The notes under the pieces: model-generated
The model's input: the letters and a program-made list of their open reading frames with translations, nothing else
Told to the model about the DNA's origin: nothing
Database searches by the model: none
Part shown: positions 7,973 through 16,157 of the stretch, in pieces
Numbering within the stretch: the stretch's first letter is position 1
Layout: each line of letters begins with the position of its first letter
DNA from: Pseudomonas sp.
GTDB taxonomy: Bacteria > Pseudomonadota > Gammaproteobacteria > Pseudomonadales > Pseudomonadaceae
Reading direction: 5' to 3'
DNA: 64,000 nucleotides
Assembly (NCBI RefSeq): GCF_030147005.1
Contig: NZ_JASLAW010000246.1
Span: 62,001 to 126,000 of the forward strand
Made by a program: the position numbers and the translations under genes

Positions 7973-9184
7973 ATGAGCACCTCTCTTTCCCTGACGCCGG
8001 CGCGCAAGCCGGTCGCGCCTTTGGTGGCCTTTATCGTCCTGGTGGCAGGCGCCTTGTTCCTGCAGAACATGGTGGGTGCCCGCCAGGTTTTGTTGCTGAT
8101 CGTCGGCGCCGCGCTGGGCTTGACGCTGTACCACGCCGCCTTTGGCTTCACCTCGGCCTGGCGCGTGTTTATCAATGATCGGCGCGGCGCCGGGTTGCGC
8201 GCGCAGATGGTGATGCTGGCGGTGGCGGTGGTGCTGTTCTTCCCGGCGCTGGGCGCGGGCTCCTTGTTTGGTCAGCCTGTGGTCGGGCTGGTGGCGCCGG
8301 CCGGGGTCTCGGTGGTATTCGGGGCGTTTATCTTCGGCATCGGCATGCAGCTGGGCGGCGGTTGCGCGTCGGGCACCCTGTTTACCGTGGGCGGCGGCAA
8401 CGCGCGCATGCTGGTGACCCTGCTGTTCTTTATCTGCGGTTCGTTGATCGCCACGCATCACGTCGACTGGTGGTTTGCCTTGCCGTCGTTCGCGCCGGTG
8501 TCCATCGTCAAAAGTTTCGGCGTACTGCCGGCGTTGCTTCTGAGCCTGGCCGTGTTCGCGACCATCGCGCTGGTGAGCGTGCGCCTGGAGAAGGGCCGCC
8601 ATGGCCAACTCGAAACCGGCGTAACCAGCGAGCATCAAGGGCTGCGCCGCTTCCTGCGCGGGCCTTGGCCGTTGGTGTGGGGAGCGATTGGCCTGGCCTT
8701 GCTCAACTATGCCACGCTGGCCCTGGCCGGGCGGCCATGGGGCATTACTTCAGCGTTCGCGTTGTGGGGCGCCAAGGTGGCGAGTGGGTTGGGTGTAGAC
8801 GTAGCCAGTTGGGCGTTCTGGCAGATGCCGGCCAACGCCAAGGCTCTGGCCGCGCCGGTTTGGGAAGACATCACCAGCGTCATGGACATCGGCATCGTGC
8901 TTGGCGCGCTGTTGGCTGCGGGCCTGGCCGGGCGTTTCGCACCGAGCTTGAAGATTCCGGCGCGTTCGTTGATCGCGGCGGTCGTCGGTGGCCTGTTGCT
9001 CGGTTATGGTTCGCGCCTGGCGTATGGCTGCAACATCGGCGCCTACTTCAGCGGCATCGCCTCGGGTAGCCTGCACGGTTGGCTGTGGCTGGTGGCGGCG
9101 TTTATCGGCAATAGCGTGGGCGTGCGCCTGCGACCGTTTTTCTTCGCGGGCGAACGGCCCCAGGTCGCCTTGAGTGGTTGCTGA
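7973..9184 (+). CDS. YeeE/YedE-family sulfur-compound transporter
   Basis: 403-residue integral membrane protein with two sulphur-transport (YeeE) repeats. The conserved cysteine motifs are GGGCASGTLFTVGGG in the first half and LAYGCNIGAYFSGIASGS in the second, spaced as in thiosulfate transporters. A GAG precedes the ATG at 7973; the longer upstream frame lacks support. Members import thiosulfate or selenium compounds. No TusA-like or cys genes are adjacent, so the exact substrate is open. Confidence 0.85.
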   Translation: MSTSLSLTPARKPVAPLVAFIVLVAGALFLQNMVGARQVLLLIVGAALGLTLYHAAFGFTSAWRVFINDRRGAGLRAQMVMLAVAVVLFFPALGAGSLFGQPVVGLVAPAGVSVVFGAFIFGIGMQLGGGCASGTLFTVGGGNARMLVTLLFFICGSLIATHHVDWWFALPSFAPVSIVKSFGVLPALLLSLAVFATIALVSVRLEKGRHGQLETGVTSEHQGLRRFLRGPWPLVWGAIGLALLNYATLALAGRPWGITSAFALWGAKVASGLGVDVASWAFWQMPANAKALAAPVWEDITSVMDIGIVLGALLAAGLAGRFAPSLKIPARSLIAAVVGGLLLGYGSRLAYGCNIGAYFSGIASGSLHGWLWLVAAFIGNSVGVRLRPFFFAGERPQVALSGC

Positions 9185-9316
9185 GCGAGCGGTTCATATT
9201 GGCCGGCTATGTCCGAATCCGTCCTGAACCGGTCCGCCTTGGGCCTGTTGCGTAGCCGGGTGGGTCTTTACCATGGCTCGCAGCATCAGCCCCCTGAACA
9301 GCCAAAAGGACCCACC

Positions 9317-9859
9317 ATGAGCCGCAAAGCCCTGATCGTGATCGACGCCCAGCATTCATTTCGTCATGCACCCTACTGGTCCGAAAACGACCTGCCGGAT
9401 TACCTTGAAAACCAACAGGCGCTCATCGACGGCTGTGTTCAGCAAGGCATCCCGGTGGTGCAAGTTTTTCATGTGGAAGACCAAGGGCACTTTTCGATGG
9501 CATCGGGCAACGTCAAGGCATTGAGCGAGCTGTCGATCGACCCGCAATTGGTCATCCATAAGCACTACCACAGCGCCTTCGCCGGTACGCCGCTGGCCGC
9601 GCGCCTCACGGAGATGGGCGTCACCACGTTGATCATCAGCGGCATTCGTACCGAACAGTGCTGTGAAACCACCACGCGGCAGGCCTCGGACAGCGGGTTT
9701 AACGTCGACTTCGTCAGCGCGGCCACGCTGACCTTCCCGATGACCCACGCACGCAGCGGCCGGGTGTACACCCCGGCCGAGATTCGCGAGCGTACCGAGC
9801 TGGTGCTGGAAGGTCGGTTTGCACGCATCGTCACCGTCGCCCAGGCATTGGCGGGGTGA
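9317..9859 (+). CDS. Isochorismatase-like cysteine hydrolase
   Basis: 180 residues. The start at 9317 follows AAAAGGA at 9304-9310. The fold signature is clear: KALIVIDAQHSF supplies the catalytic Asp, VIHKHYHSAF the Lys, and GIRTEQCCETTTRQA the nucleophilic Cys. Family members hydrolyse amides such as nicotinamide or act on isochorismate. The AraC/GlxA-type gene begins four bases after its stop, so the two are co-transcribed and the regulator may sense the hydrolase's substrate or product. Confidence 0.85.
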   Translation: MSRKALIVIDAQHSFRHAPYWSENDLPDYLENQQALIDGCVQQGIPVVQVFHVEDQGHFSMASGNVKALSELSIDPQLVIHKHYHSAFAGTPLAARLTEMGVTTLIISGIRTEQCCETTTRQASDSGFNVDFVSAATLTFPMTHARSGRVYTPAEIRERTELVLEGRFARIVTVAQALAG

Positions 9860-9863
9860 CTTA

Positions 9864-10859
9864 ATGAGCGTGCCGGTGCTGTTCGTGCTGTTGCCCAATG
9901 TGCTGATGCTGGACCTGGCCGGCCCCGCCGAAGTGCTGCGCCTGGCTGCGCAGGTGGACGACCCGGCGGCGGTGGATTTCGAGCTGCAGTACGTCAGCCC
10001 GGTGCAATCCCTGCACACCTCAATCGGCTTGCCGTTGACAGGCCTGGCGCCCTTGCCGGCCAGCTTGGCGCCCGGCACCCTGGTGGTGTTGGTGGGCTCC
10101 AGCATGAAGGTAGGCAAAGCCGGCCAACAAGCCTTCGAAACCGCCAGCGACAGCCTGGTGCAGTGGCTGCGAACGGTGTTCGCACCCTCTGCCGAGCGTT
10201 TGATATGCGTGTGCGCCGGCGCGCTGACCGCCGCTCGCGCCGGGCTGCTCGACGGGCGCCAATGCACCACGCACCACGCGCTGTGCGCCACCCTCCAGGC
10301 CCTCGCGCCCAAGGCGCGGGTTTTGGAAAACCGCCTGTACGTCACCGATGGCCCGGTCAGCTGCAGCGCCGGGATCACCGCCGGTATCGATATGATGCTG
10401 CACCTGGTTGCCGAGCGCGCCGGGCCAAGGCTGGCGTGCGCCGTCGCGCGGGATATGGTGGTGTACCTGCGCCGCGGCGGCACCGACCCGCAATTATCGC
10501 CGTGGATCGCCGGACGCAATCACCTGCACCCGGCCGTCCATCGCGTACAGGACGCCATTGCCGCCGCCCCGTGTGAAGCCTGGACCGTCGCCCGCATGGC
10601 GAACCTGGCCTGCACCGGCAGCCGCCACCTGGCGCGCCTGTTCCACGAGCATGTCGGCATCAGCCCGCTGGATTACCTGCACCGTGTGCGCCTGGCCGTG
10701 GCCCGCGAGCTGCTGGTTGAGTCGGATCTGGATATCGAAACCGTCGCCGAGCGCGCAGGCTTTGGTTCGGCGCGCCATCTGCGGCGTATCTGGGGCAAAC
10801 ATGAAGCGGGCACGCCTTCAGCGATGCGCCTTATTCAGCAAGCGTCTCGGGTGACGTAA
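9864..10859 (+). CDS. GlxA-type AraC regulator (DJ-1/PfpI domain)
   Basis: 331 residues: an N-terminal DJ-1/PfpI-like domain (about 1-190, with the nucleophile-elbow sequence LICVCAGALTAARAG) and a C-terminal AraC DNA-binding domain with two helix-turn-helix units (about 225-325, ending FGSARHLRRIW). It is translationally close to the upstream cysteine hydrolase. Family members control catabolism of amides, betaines and similar nitrogen compounds; the ligand here is unknown. Its 3' end overlaps the convergent DUF2986 gene by 29 bases. Confidence 0.85.
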   Translation: MSVPVLFVLLPNVLMLDLAGPAEVLRLAAQVDDPAAVDFELQYVSPVQSLHTSIGLPLTGLAPLPASLAPGTLVVLVGSSMKVGKAGQQAFETASDSLVQWLRTVFAPSAERLICVCAGALTAARAGLLDGRQCTTHHALCATLQALAPKARVLENRLYVTDGPVSCSAGITAGIDMMLHLVAERAGPRLACAVARDMVVYLRRGGTDPQLSPWIAGRNHLHPAVHRVQDAIAAAPCEAWTVARMANLACTGSRHLARLFHEHVGISPLDYLHRVRLAVARELLVESDLDIETVAERAGFGSARHLRRIWGKHEAGTPSAMRLIQQASRVT

Positions 10860-11001
10860 CCGGTTCTTGGCCGGCTTCGGCCGAAAGCTTTGAACGGTCC
10901 GCCTTGCTGATGTATTTATCTTTGCTTTTCGGCGCCAGTTTGGCGCTGGCCTTTTTGGCCTTGGCCTTGAAGAGCTGCTTGAGTTTTTTCTGGCGGTTCA
11001 T
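10831..11001 (-). CDS. DUF2986-like small basic protein
   Basis: 56 residues, MNRQKKLKQLFKAKAKKASA at the N-terminus with nine lysines in the first 17-26 positions, then KLAPKSKDKYISKADRSKL and an acidic tail. This matches the short lysine-rich DUF2986 family of gammaproteobacteria, which has no known function; nucleic-acid or ribosome binding is only a guess from charge. It overlaps the end of the convergent AraC-type gene by 29 bases. Confidence 0.75.
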   Translation of the reverse strand: MNRQKKLKQLFKAKAKKASAKLAPKSKDKYISKADRSKLSAEAGQEPVTSPETLAE

Positions 11002-11093
11002 GTGTGTTGGCCTGGCAGGTAAAGGCGCGAATGATACCAGCTAAAAAAAACCTGGATTGAAAGGTATGCCTGCCGAGGATGCGCACTGCACCT

Positions 11094-11183
11094 GTGGCGA
11101 CGGAGTTTGCTCGCGCTGGAGTGCGCAGCGCTCCCGTTTCCGGGGCTGCTACGCCGCCCAGCGGGAGCAAGCTCCCTCGCCAC
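11094..11183. repeat. REP doublet (inverted pair)
   Basis: GTGGCGACGGAGTTTGCTCG at the left and the inverted GGGAGCAAGCTCCCTCGCCAC at the right form a long imperfect palindrome of the fluorescens REP/REPIN type. It lies between the DUF2986 and DUF6124-like genes. Confidence 0.8.
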
Positions 11184-11256
11184 GGATCAATTCCGGTAGA
11201 GGGCAGGCGGGACCGGGACGTTGCTGATATGCGTAAGCGGGGACTCTGAACGTCCG

Positions 11257-11294
11257 AAAAAAAGCCGAGCCGTGACACGTCACAACGGCTCGGC
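11257..11294 (-). terminator. Terminator of the first DUF6124-like gene
   Basis: The stem 11264-11273 pairs with 11285-11294, with an inner GTGAC/GTCAC extension. On the minus strand it is followed by seven U (plus-strand A at 11257-11263). It sits 20 bases past the stop codon, so the gene and its leader form one short transcription unit. Confidence 0.85.
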
Positions 11295-11314
11295 GGCCAG
11301 CCGGTATTGAAAAA

Positions 11315-11659
11315 TCAGCTGTCAGTGAGCGCACCCTCTCGTTCCATCAGTTTATCCACCAGCAACATCCCTATCTCGCTCAGTTGGTGAATCGCCAGGG
11401 CCACATCCCGCTGTTTTCCTGCCAGCTCATCAGACAGGTCAAGCAGTAACGCGGTAACGGAAGAAAAGGTTTCATAGCTGTTGGCGATCAGCGCTTCGCG
11501 GCTGGCATCGTCAGCGACGCTGAATAATGTCGTGAAGGGTGCTGGGCGCGGCTCGGGAGTTTCTACGTCAGTGTTGATGCAGCGATCAATCGCACGATGC
11601 GCCGCTTGGTTCAGTTTCAGGTCGGGATCGTTTGGAGGGTTGGGGGTAACTTTGAACAT
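11315..11659 (-). CDS. DUF6124-like small protein (copy 1)
   Basis: 114 residues. The C-terminal ~75 residues (TLFSVADDASREALIANSYE then VTALLLDLSDELAGKQRDVA) align closely with the 77-residue protein encoded at 52698-52931. Copy 1 has an extra N-terminal segment rich in Pro and Asn. The region is helical and acidic with no catalytic motif. I associate it with the Pseudomonas DUF3077/DUF6124-type proteins, function unknown. It has its own terminator and a ~300-base structured leader shared with copy 2. Confidence 0.75.
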   Translation of the reverse strand: MFKVTPNPPNDPDLKLNQAAHRAIDRCINTDVETPEPRPAPFTTLFSVADDASREALIANSYETFSSVTALLLDLSDELAGKQRDVALAIHQLSEIGMLLVDKLMEREGALTDS

Positions 11660-11965
11660 ACTTGGAATTTCCTAACTAGGGCTACCACCACTCAGCTACT
11701 AAACAAAGGGGTGGCAGCTGTGCGCAGGTTAGTAGACCGGGGAATTCCAAGAAAGCCGGCGCGCCCGAAAGCGCCCTGCGCACAGCCACCATCAAACACA
11801 GACAAGTCGTCTGATGGGTAAGGCTTATGCACTAGCTGGAATTGACCTCGGGCTACTAAACCCGATCACTGAGGTGTCAGCGACCGAGCCACCTTAGAGA
11901 CGCCCATCCAAGCGCACAAGCCGGCGGATTCTGACGCAACTGTAGGCAATGGAGCAAGGTGGTGA
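11660..11965 (-). ncRNA. Structured leader before DUF6124-like gene, copy 1
   Basis: About 300 bases highly similar to 52932-53235. Paired elements, given in plus-strand coordinates: hairpin I 11681-11689:11710-11718 with CTACTAAAC in its loop; helix P 11719-11728:11775-11784; hairpin GGCGC/GCGCC 11758-11762:11771-11775; hairpin III 11848-11852:11861-11865, again with CTACTAAA in the loop. A middle segment (GTTAGTAG 11728-11735 and AATTCCAAG 11743-11751) is complementary both to the SD-proximal segment (CTTGGAATT 11661-11669) and to TGGAATT at 11837-11843. The 5' end is not defined. Whether it acts in cis as a switch is inference. Confidence 0.6.
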
Positions 11966-12003
11966 AGCCTGCTGTAGGACATGTCTACATGCGGGCGCCG
12001 CCA

Positions 12004-12975
12004 TTACCTCGACTCGCCCAACTCCAGGCAAAACATCTTCCGATACTCCGAAGGCGATGTGCCCAGTTGCGTGGCAAAGTGCTGTCTCAATGACAATGCC
12101 GTACCAAACCCCACTTCCCCTGCGATGCATTCAACCGGCAGCTCGGTCGTCTCCAGCAGCGCCTGCGCCCTGGCTACGCGTTCGGCGCTCAACCATTTGG
12201 ACACAGTGGTGCCGGTGGCCTCCTTGAACCGGCGAGTGAATGTGCGCCTGCTCATCTTTGCCCGGTCCGCCAGCACGTCCAGCGACAGGTCCTCGGCCAA
12301 GTGCGTGCGCGCCCACGCCAGCACTTCCGACAGGTGCGTCTCGCTGGATAATTGCGGCACCGGGTGCTCCACGTATTGCGCCTGGCCGCCCTGGCGGTGT
12401 GGCGGGGTGACCAGCATCTTCGCGGTACGGTTCGCCACATCGGCGCCGAGTCGCTGGCGTACCAGGTGCAGGCAACAGTCGATGGCCGCTACGGTACCGG
12501 CGGAGGTGATGATGTTGCCGTCACCCACATAAAGAACCTCCGGCCTGAACCGCGCATTGGGAAAGCGTCGCGCAAACTCGTCGCGGGCGGCCCAGTGGGT
12601 GGTGGCTTCTTTGTTGTCCAGCAGGCCCGCATCGCCCAGCACGAATGCGCCCAGGCACAAGCCCACGATCAGCTTGCTCTGTGCATCGGCCAGTTGCAGC
12701 GCGTCAATGAGCTTAGGGGATGCCGTCACCGACTGATCGCCCCAGGCAGGGATGATGATCACATCGGCCGTGTGCATCAGTTCCAGGCCCAGGTTCACAG
12801 ACAGTTCCAGGCCTTGGTCACTGCTGACCATGCCGGGCGATTCTGCACAGTAACTGACCTGGTAACAAGGCTCGTCGGGCCTGGACTGGGCCGTTCCCAG
12901 GACCATTCCCGGCACGGACAGGTGAAACAGGCTGACGCCGTCGAAGGCAAGGACGGCTACGTGTATGGGACGCAT
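12004..12975 (-). CDS. GlxA-type AraC regulator (DJ-1/PfpI domain)
   Basis: 323 residues with a DJ-1/PfpI-like N-terminal domain (about 1-190; elbow LIVGLCLGAFVLGDAGLL) and a C-terminal AraC domain (about 220-318; MSRRTFTRRFKEATG and FGTALSLRQHFATQLG). It is divergent from the metallo-beta-lactamase-fold gene across 126 bp and probably activates it. It is a paralogue in architecture, not a close duplicate, of the protein encoded at 9864-10859. Confidence 0.85.
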   Translation of the reverse strand: MRPIHVAVLAFDGVSLFHLSVPGMVLGTAQSRPDEPCYQVSYCAESPGMVSSDQGLELSVNLGLELMHTADVIIIPAWGDQSVTASPKLIDALQLADAQSKLIVGLCLGAFVLGDAGLLDNKEATTHWAARDEFARRFPNARFRPEVLYVGDGNIITSAGTVAAIDCCLHLVRQRLGADVANRTAKMLVTPPHRQGGQAQYVEHPVPQLSSETHLSEVLAWARTHLAEDLSLDVLADRAKMSRRTFTRRFKEATGTTVSKWLSAERVARAQALLETTELPVECIAGEVGFGTALSLRQHFATQLGTSPSEYRKMFCLELGESR

Positions 12976-13101
12976 CGGGGCGATCTCGGGAGTGTTGGGG
13001 TGTTTGGCCTGATTATATCGTTATCTGTCATTCAGGCCACTGTTGGCCTTCAGCGCGTTCGGCAAAAATGAACGCCTCGATCCATCAACAGGATAAAACT
13101 C

Positions 13102-13983
13102 ATGAAATTTACAACGCTCCCCCTGGCCCTCGGCATCGCTTGCAGCGCCGCCGCCGTCCCCGCCTTTGCAGGCTCGAACGCACCTGAAGCAGCCCACAGG
13201 GTTGACCTTCAACAGGTGCGCAACGCTACGGTGAAAATCACCTATGGCGGTACCACGTTTCTGATCGACCCGATGCTGGCCAAAAAGGGCACTTACCCAG
13301 GCTTTGAAAATACCTACCGGAGCGAACTGCGCAACCCGCTGGTGGATTTGACCGAGTCACCGGCCGAGGTCATTTCCGGTGTCGACGCTGTAATCGTTAC
13401 GCACACGCACCTTGACCACTGGGACGACGCGGCACAGCAAGCCCTGCCTAAGGACATCCCATTGTTCGCCCAGCATGAAGAAGACGCGCAGCTGATTCGT
13501 TCCCAGGGTTTCAAGAATGTGCGTGTGCTGACCGACGAGGCGCAGTTCGGTGGCGTCAAAATCACCAAGACCGGCGGCCAGCACGGCACCGACGAGATGT
13601 ATGCCGTGCCGGCACTGGCCAAGCCGCTGGGCGAAGCCATGGGCGTGGTTTTTCAAGCGCCGGGCTACAAGACTTTATACCTGGCAGGCGACACCGTGTG
13701 GCGTAAAGAGGTCGACCAGGCCATCGAGCAGTTTCACCCGCAAGTGATCGTGCTGAATGCCGGGAAAGCCATGATGGCGGGGTACAAGGGCTCGATCATC
13801 ATGGGCGAGGAAGATGTACTGCGCGCCGCACAAACCGCGAAAAACGCTAAAATCGTCGCCGTGCATATGGACGCCATCAACCACATGTCCCTGACCCGCG
13901 AGGCGTTGCGCAGCTACGTCAAACAGCACGGTATCGAGGGGCGGGTGGATATTCCCGAGGACGGCGCAGTGTTGGCGTACTGA
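13102..13983 (+). CDS. Secreted metallo-beta-lactamase-fold hydrolase
   Basis: 293 residues with a Sec signal peptide (about 1-23, cleavage after AFA). The zinc motif is THTHLDHWDD (about residues 100-109). Further ligands are expected at GGQHGTDE, LAGDTVW and VHMDAINHM. The compact shape resembles UlaG-like lactonases, but those are cytosolic; here export to the periplasm is predicted. AGGA precedes the ATG. The divergent GlxA-type gene is the likely regulator. Substrate unknown. Confidence 0.8.
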   Translation: MKFTTLPLALGIACSAAAVPAFAGSNAPEAAHRVDLQQVRNATVKITYGGTTFLIDPMLAKKGTYPGFENTYRSELRNPLVDLTESPAEVISGVDAVIVTHTHLDHWDDAAQQALPKDIPLFAQHEEDAQLIRSQGFKNVRVLTDEAQFGGVKITKTGGQHGTDEMYAVPALAKPLGEAMGVVFQAPGYKTLYLAGDTVWRKEVDQAIEQFHPQVIVLNAGKAMMAGYKGSIIMGEEDVLRAAQTAKNAKIVAVHMDAINHMSLTREALRSYVKQHGIEGRVDIPEDGAVLAY

Positions 13984-14158
13984 CTTCCCTGGCGCAGCAC
14001 AGCGCTCCTTCCTCGCGCACCGGCGTTAGGTAGGTGCGCAGATGCTCATGACCTGAAGCCGTGGTTTGATCGGGCGCTTTAAACGCGACGGAAACAAGCG
14101 CTAGTAGTATTGATCGCCTGTTGATACGGAGGCTGGGCTGGTTTTTTTGTTCCGGTGT

Positions 14159-14367
14159 CCCGGAGCAAAATCACTGGCATTGGCGATTGCGAACCCGTCG
14201 GCGATGGGCTGAGCGAAATGCGTGTCTTCGTCGGGCCCGGCTACGGAATCTATTTTGTACGCACCGGCATTGCGGCTTACCTGTTGCGTTGGGGAAGCGA
14301 TAAAACCGATCAGAAACGAGGAATCAAGCGGGCAAAGAAATCCTTGATGCCCTCAGAGGTAGATGAA
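14159..14367 (+). pseudogene. HigB/RelE-type toxin remnant
   Basis: The frame from 14159 reads KITGIGDCEPVGDGLSEMRV and then GPGYGIYFVRTG...YLLRWGSDKTDQKRGIKRAK. This is the C-terminal two-thirds of the Gp49/HigB-like addiction-module killer family. The N-terminal ~30 residues are not recognisable upstream. A single missing A near 14333 shifts the frame, so the native ending KEILDALRGR is read in another frame and stops just before the antitoxin start. Several lesions indicate a dead gene. Confidence 0.75.
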
Positions 14368-14734
14368 ATGAGCGAATCGACATTCAAACCCGAGGGCATG
14401 CCGATCCTCGACCTGGATACATCCGGTACCAGCGCCTACGAAGCTTCACGCTTCCTCGACGACCCGGCGGCTATCAGCGCCTGTCTTGCGCACAGCATCA
14501 AGTTCAGGGGGCCGCACATCTGATGAAGGCCCTTGCCGAGGTCGCCAAGGCTCAGGGTGTAAACAAGGTGGCGGAGGCTGCGGGGATTAATCGCGAGAGC
14601 CTTTATAAAACGGTGAAAGGCGGCTCTAAGACGCGCTACGAAACGGTCCAGAGTTGATGTTGGCGTTGGGGGTTGAGCTGACCGTGCAGCCAATTCCCAG
14701 CCAGAAAGCGCCTGGCGCGACCGTGGGTAAATAA
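14368..14734 (+). pseudogene. HigA-type antitoxin remnant (two frameshifts)
   Basis: Translation begins MSESTFKPEGMPILDLDTSG after an AGAGG site. The helix-turn-helix follows in a second frame (MKALAEVAKAQGVNKVAEAA, then GINRESLYKTVKGG), and the ending LMLALGVELTVQPIPSQKAP lies in a third. One G is missing from the run around 14508 and one A near 14651. Restoring both gives a continuous putative addiction-module antidote of normal length. Together with the truncated toxin upstream it is a decayed toxin-antitoxin operon. Confidence 0.8.
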
Positions 14735-14813
14735 ACGAGCGTCATACTCAAAACGGTGCGGGTCACATGGAGGGCTCGACAGCCCCCATATCGACCCGCT
14801 TGGCCCTGAAGCC

Positions 14814-16139
14814 TTACCGCACCAGGCAAGGTTGCTTGTTGTTGAAGCGCCAACCCGGCATGAGGAACTGCATCGCCACGCTGTCATCCCGCGCGCCCAG
14901 TCCCATGCCTTTGTACAGCTCGTGGGCCTTGGCCACGGCATCCATGTCGATATCCACGCCAAGGCCAGGTTTGGCCGGTACCTTCACGTAGCCGCCTTCA
15001 ATCGTCAGCGGCGCTTTGGTCAGGCGCTGGCCGTCCTGCCAGATCCAGTGGGTGTCGATGGCGGTGATTTCACCCGGCGCGGCTGCCGCTACCTGAGTGA
15101 ACATCGCCAGGGAAATATCGAAGTGGTTGTTGGAGTGCGAGCCCCAGGTCAGGCCCCAGTCATTGCACATCTGCGCCACGCGCACGGAGCCTTGCATCGT
15201 CCAGAAGTGCGGGTCGGCCAGTGGGATGTCCACCGATTGCAACTGGATGGCGTGGCCCATTTCGCGCCAGTCGGTGGCGATCATGTTGGTGGCGGTTTTA
15301 AGGCCGGTGGCGCGGCGGAACTCAGCCATGACTTCGCGGCCCGAGTAGCCGTTTTCGGCGCCGCACGGGTCTTCGGCGTAGGCCAGTACGTGATGTTGGT
15401 CGCGGCACAGGCGGATAGCTTCCTTGAGTGACCAGGCGCCGTTCGGGTCAAGGGTGATGCGCGCATCCGGGAAGCGCTCGGCCAGGGCCGTCACGGCTTC
15501 GATTTCCTCATCACCCCTCAGTACGCCGCCTTTGAGCTTGAAGTCGTTGAAGCCATATCGAGCTTTGGCGGCTTCGGCCAGGCGCACCACGGCGTCCGCG
15601 GTCAGGGCTTTTTCATGGCGCAGGCGCAACCAGTCGTCATCGGCGTCGGCCTCGTTGCGATAGGCCAGGTCGGTGGCCGTGCGATCACCCACATAGAACA
15701 GGTAGCCGAGCATTTTTACCGCGTCACGCTGTTGGCCTTCGCCGAGCAAGGCGGCCACCGGCACTTCCAGAAATTGACCCAGCAGGTCGAGCAAGGCGGC
15801 TTCCATGGCGGTGACGGCATGAATGGTGATGCGCAGGTCAAAGGTTTGCAGGCCACGGCCGCCGGCATCGCGAGCGGCGAAGGCAGTGCGCATCTGGTTC
15901 AGGATGCGCTGGTAGTGGCCGATCGGTTGGCCGATCACCAGGCTGCGCGCCTCTTCCAGGGTTTCGCGAATGCGTTCGCCGCCGGGCACTTCACCCACGC
16001 CGGTGTTGCCGCAGCTGTCCTTGAGAATCACGATATTGCGGGTAAAAAACGGCCCGTGGGCGCCGCTCAGATTTAACAGCATGCTGTCGTGGCCGGCGAC
16101 GGGGATGACTTGGAAATGGGTAACGACGGGAGTGTTCAT
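14814..16139 (-). CDS. gudD: Glucarate dehydratase
   Basis: 441 residues, enolase superfamily. GudD converts D-glucarate (and L-idarate) to 5-keto-4-deoxy-glucarate. Visible family features are FKLKGGVLRGDEE (catalytic Lys region), ITLDPNGAW and AEDPCGAENG (metal ligands), and WGSHSNNHFDISLAMFTQ (catalytic His). The length matches characterised enzymes. It lies 18 bases downstream of the transporter gene gudP on the same strand and so forms an operon. Regulation is probably by the FadR-type protein encoded at 17865. Confidence 0.95.
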   Translation of the reverse strand: MNTPVVTHFQVIPVAGHDSMLLNLSGAHGPFFTRNIVILKDSCGNTGVGEVPGGERIRETLEEARSLVIGQPIGHYQRILNQMRTAFAARDAGGRGLQTFDLRITIHAVTAMEAALLDLLGQFLEVPVAALLGEGQQRDAVKMLGYLFYVGDRTATDLAYRNEADADDDWLRLRHEKALTADAVVRLAEAAKARYGFNDFKLKGGVLRGDEEIEAVTALAERFPDARITLDPNGAWSLKEAIRLCRDQHHVLAYAEDPCGAENGYSGREVMAEFRRATGLKTATNMIATDWREMGHAIQLQSVDIPLADPHFWTMQGSVRVAQMCNDWGLTWGSHSNNHFDISLAMFTQVAAAAPGEITAIDTHWIWQDGQRLTKAPLTIEGGYVKVPAKPGLGVDIDMDAVAKAHELYKGMGLGARDDSVAMQFLMPGWRFNNKQPCLVR

Positions 16140-16157
16140 GGCAAGGTCCTGATGAGC

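Noticed and set aside
11894..12130. Peptide with CVRIRRLVR, similar to one at 53161-53346
   Set aside because: The similarity of the two short peptides is explained by the conserved leader DNA. The frames overlap a real gene or lack ribosome binding sites, and codon positions show no coding bias.
12004..12975. The two GlxA-type regulators as a recent duplication
   Set aside because: They share architecture, but the sequences differ widely throughout, so they are ordinary paralogues.
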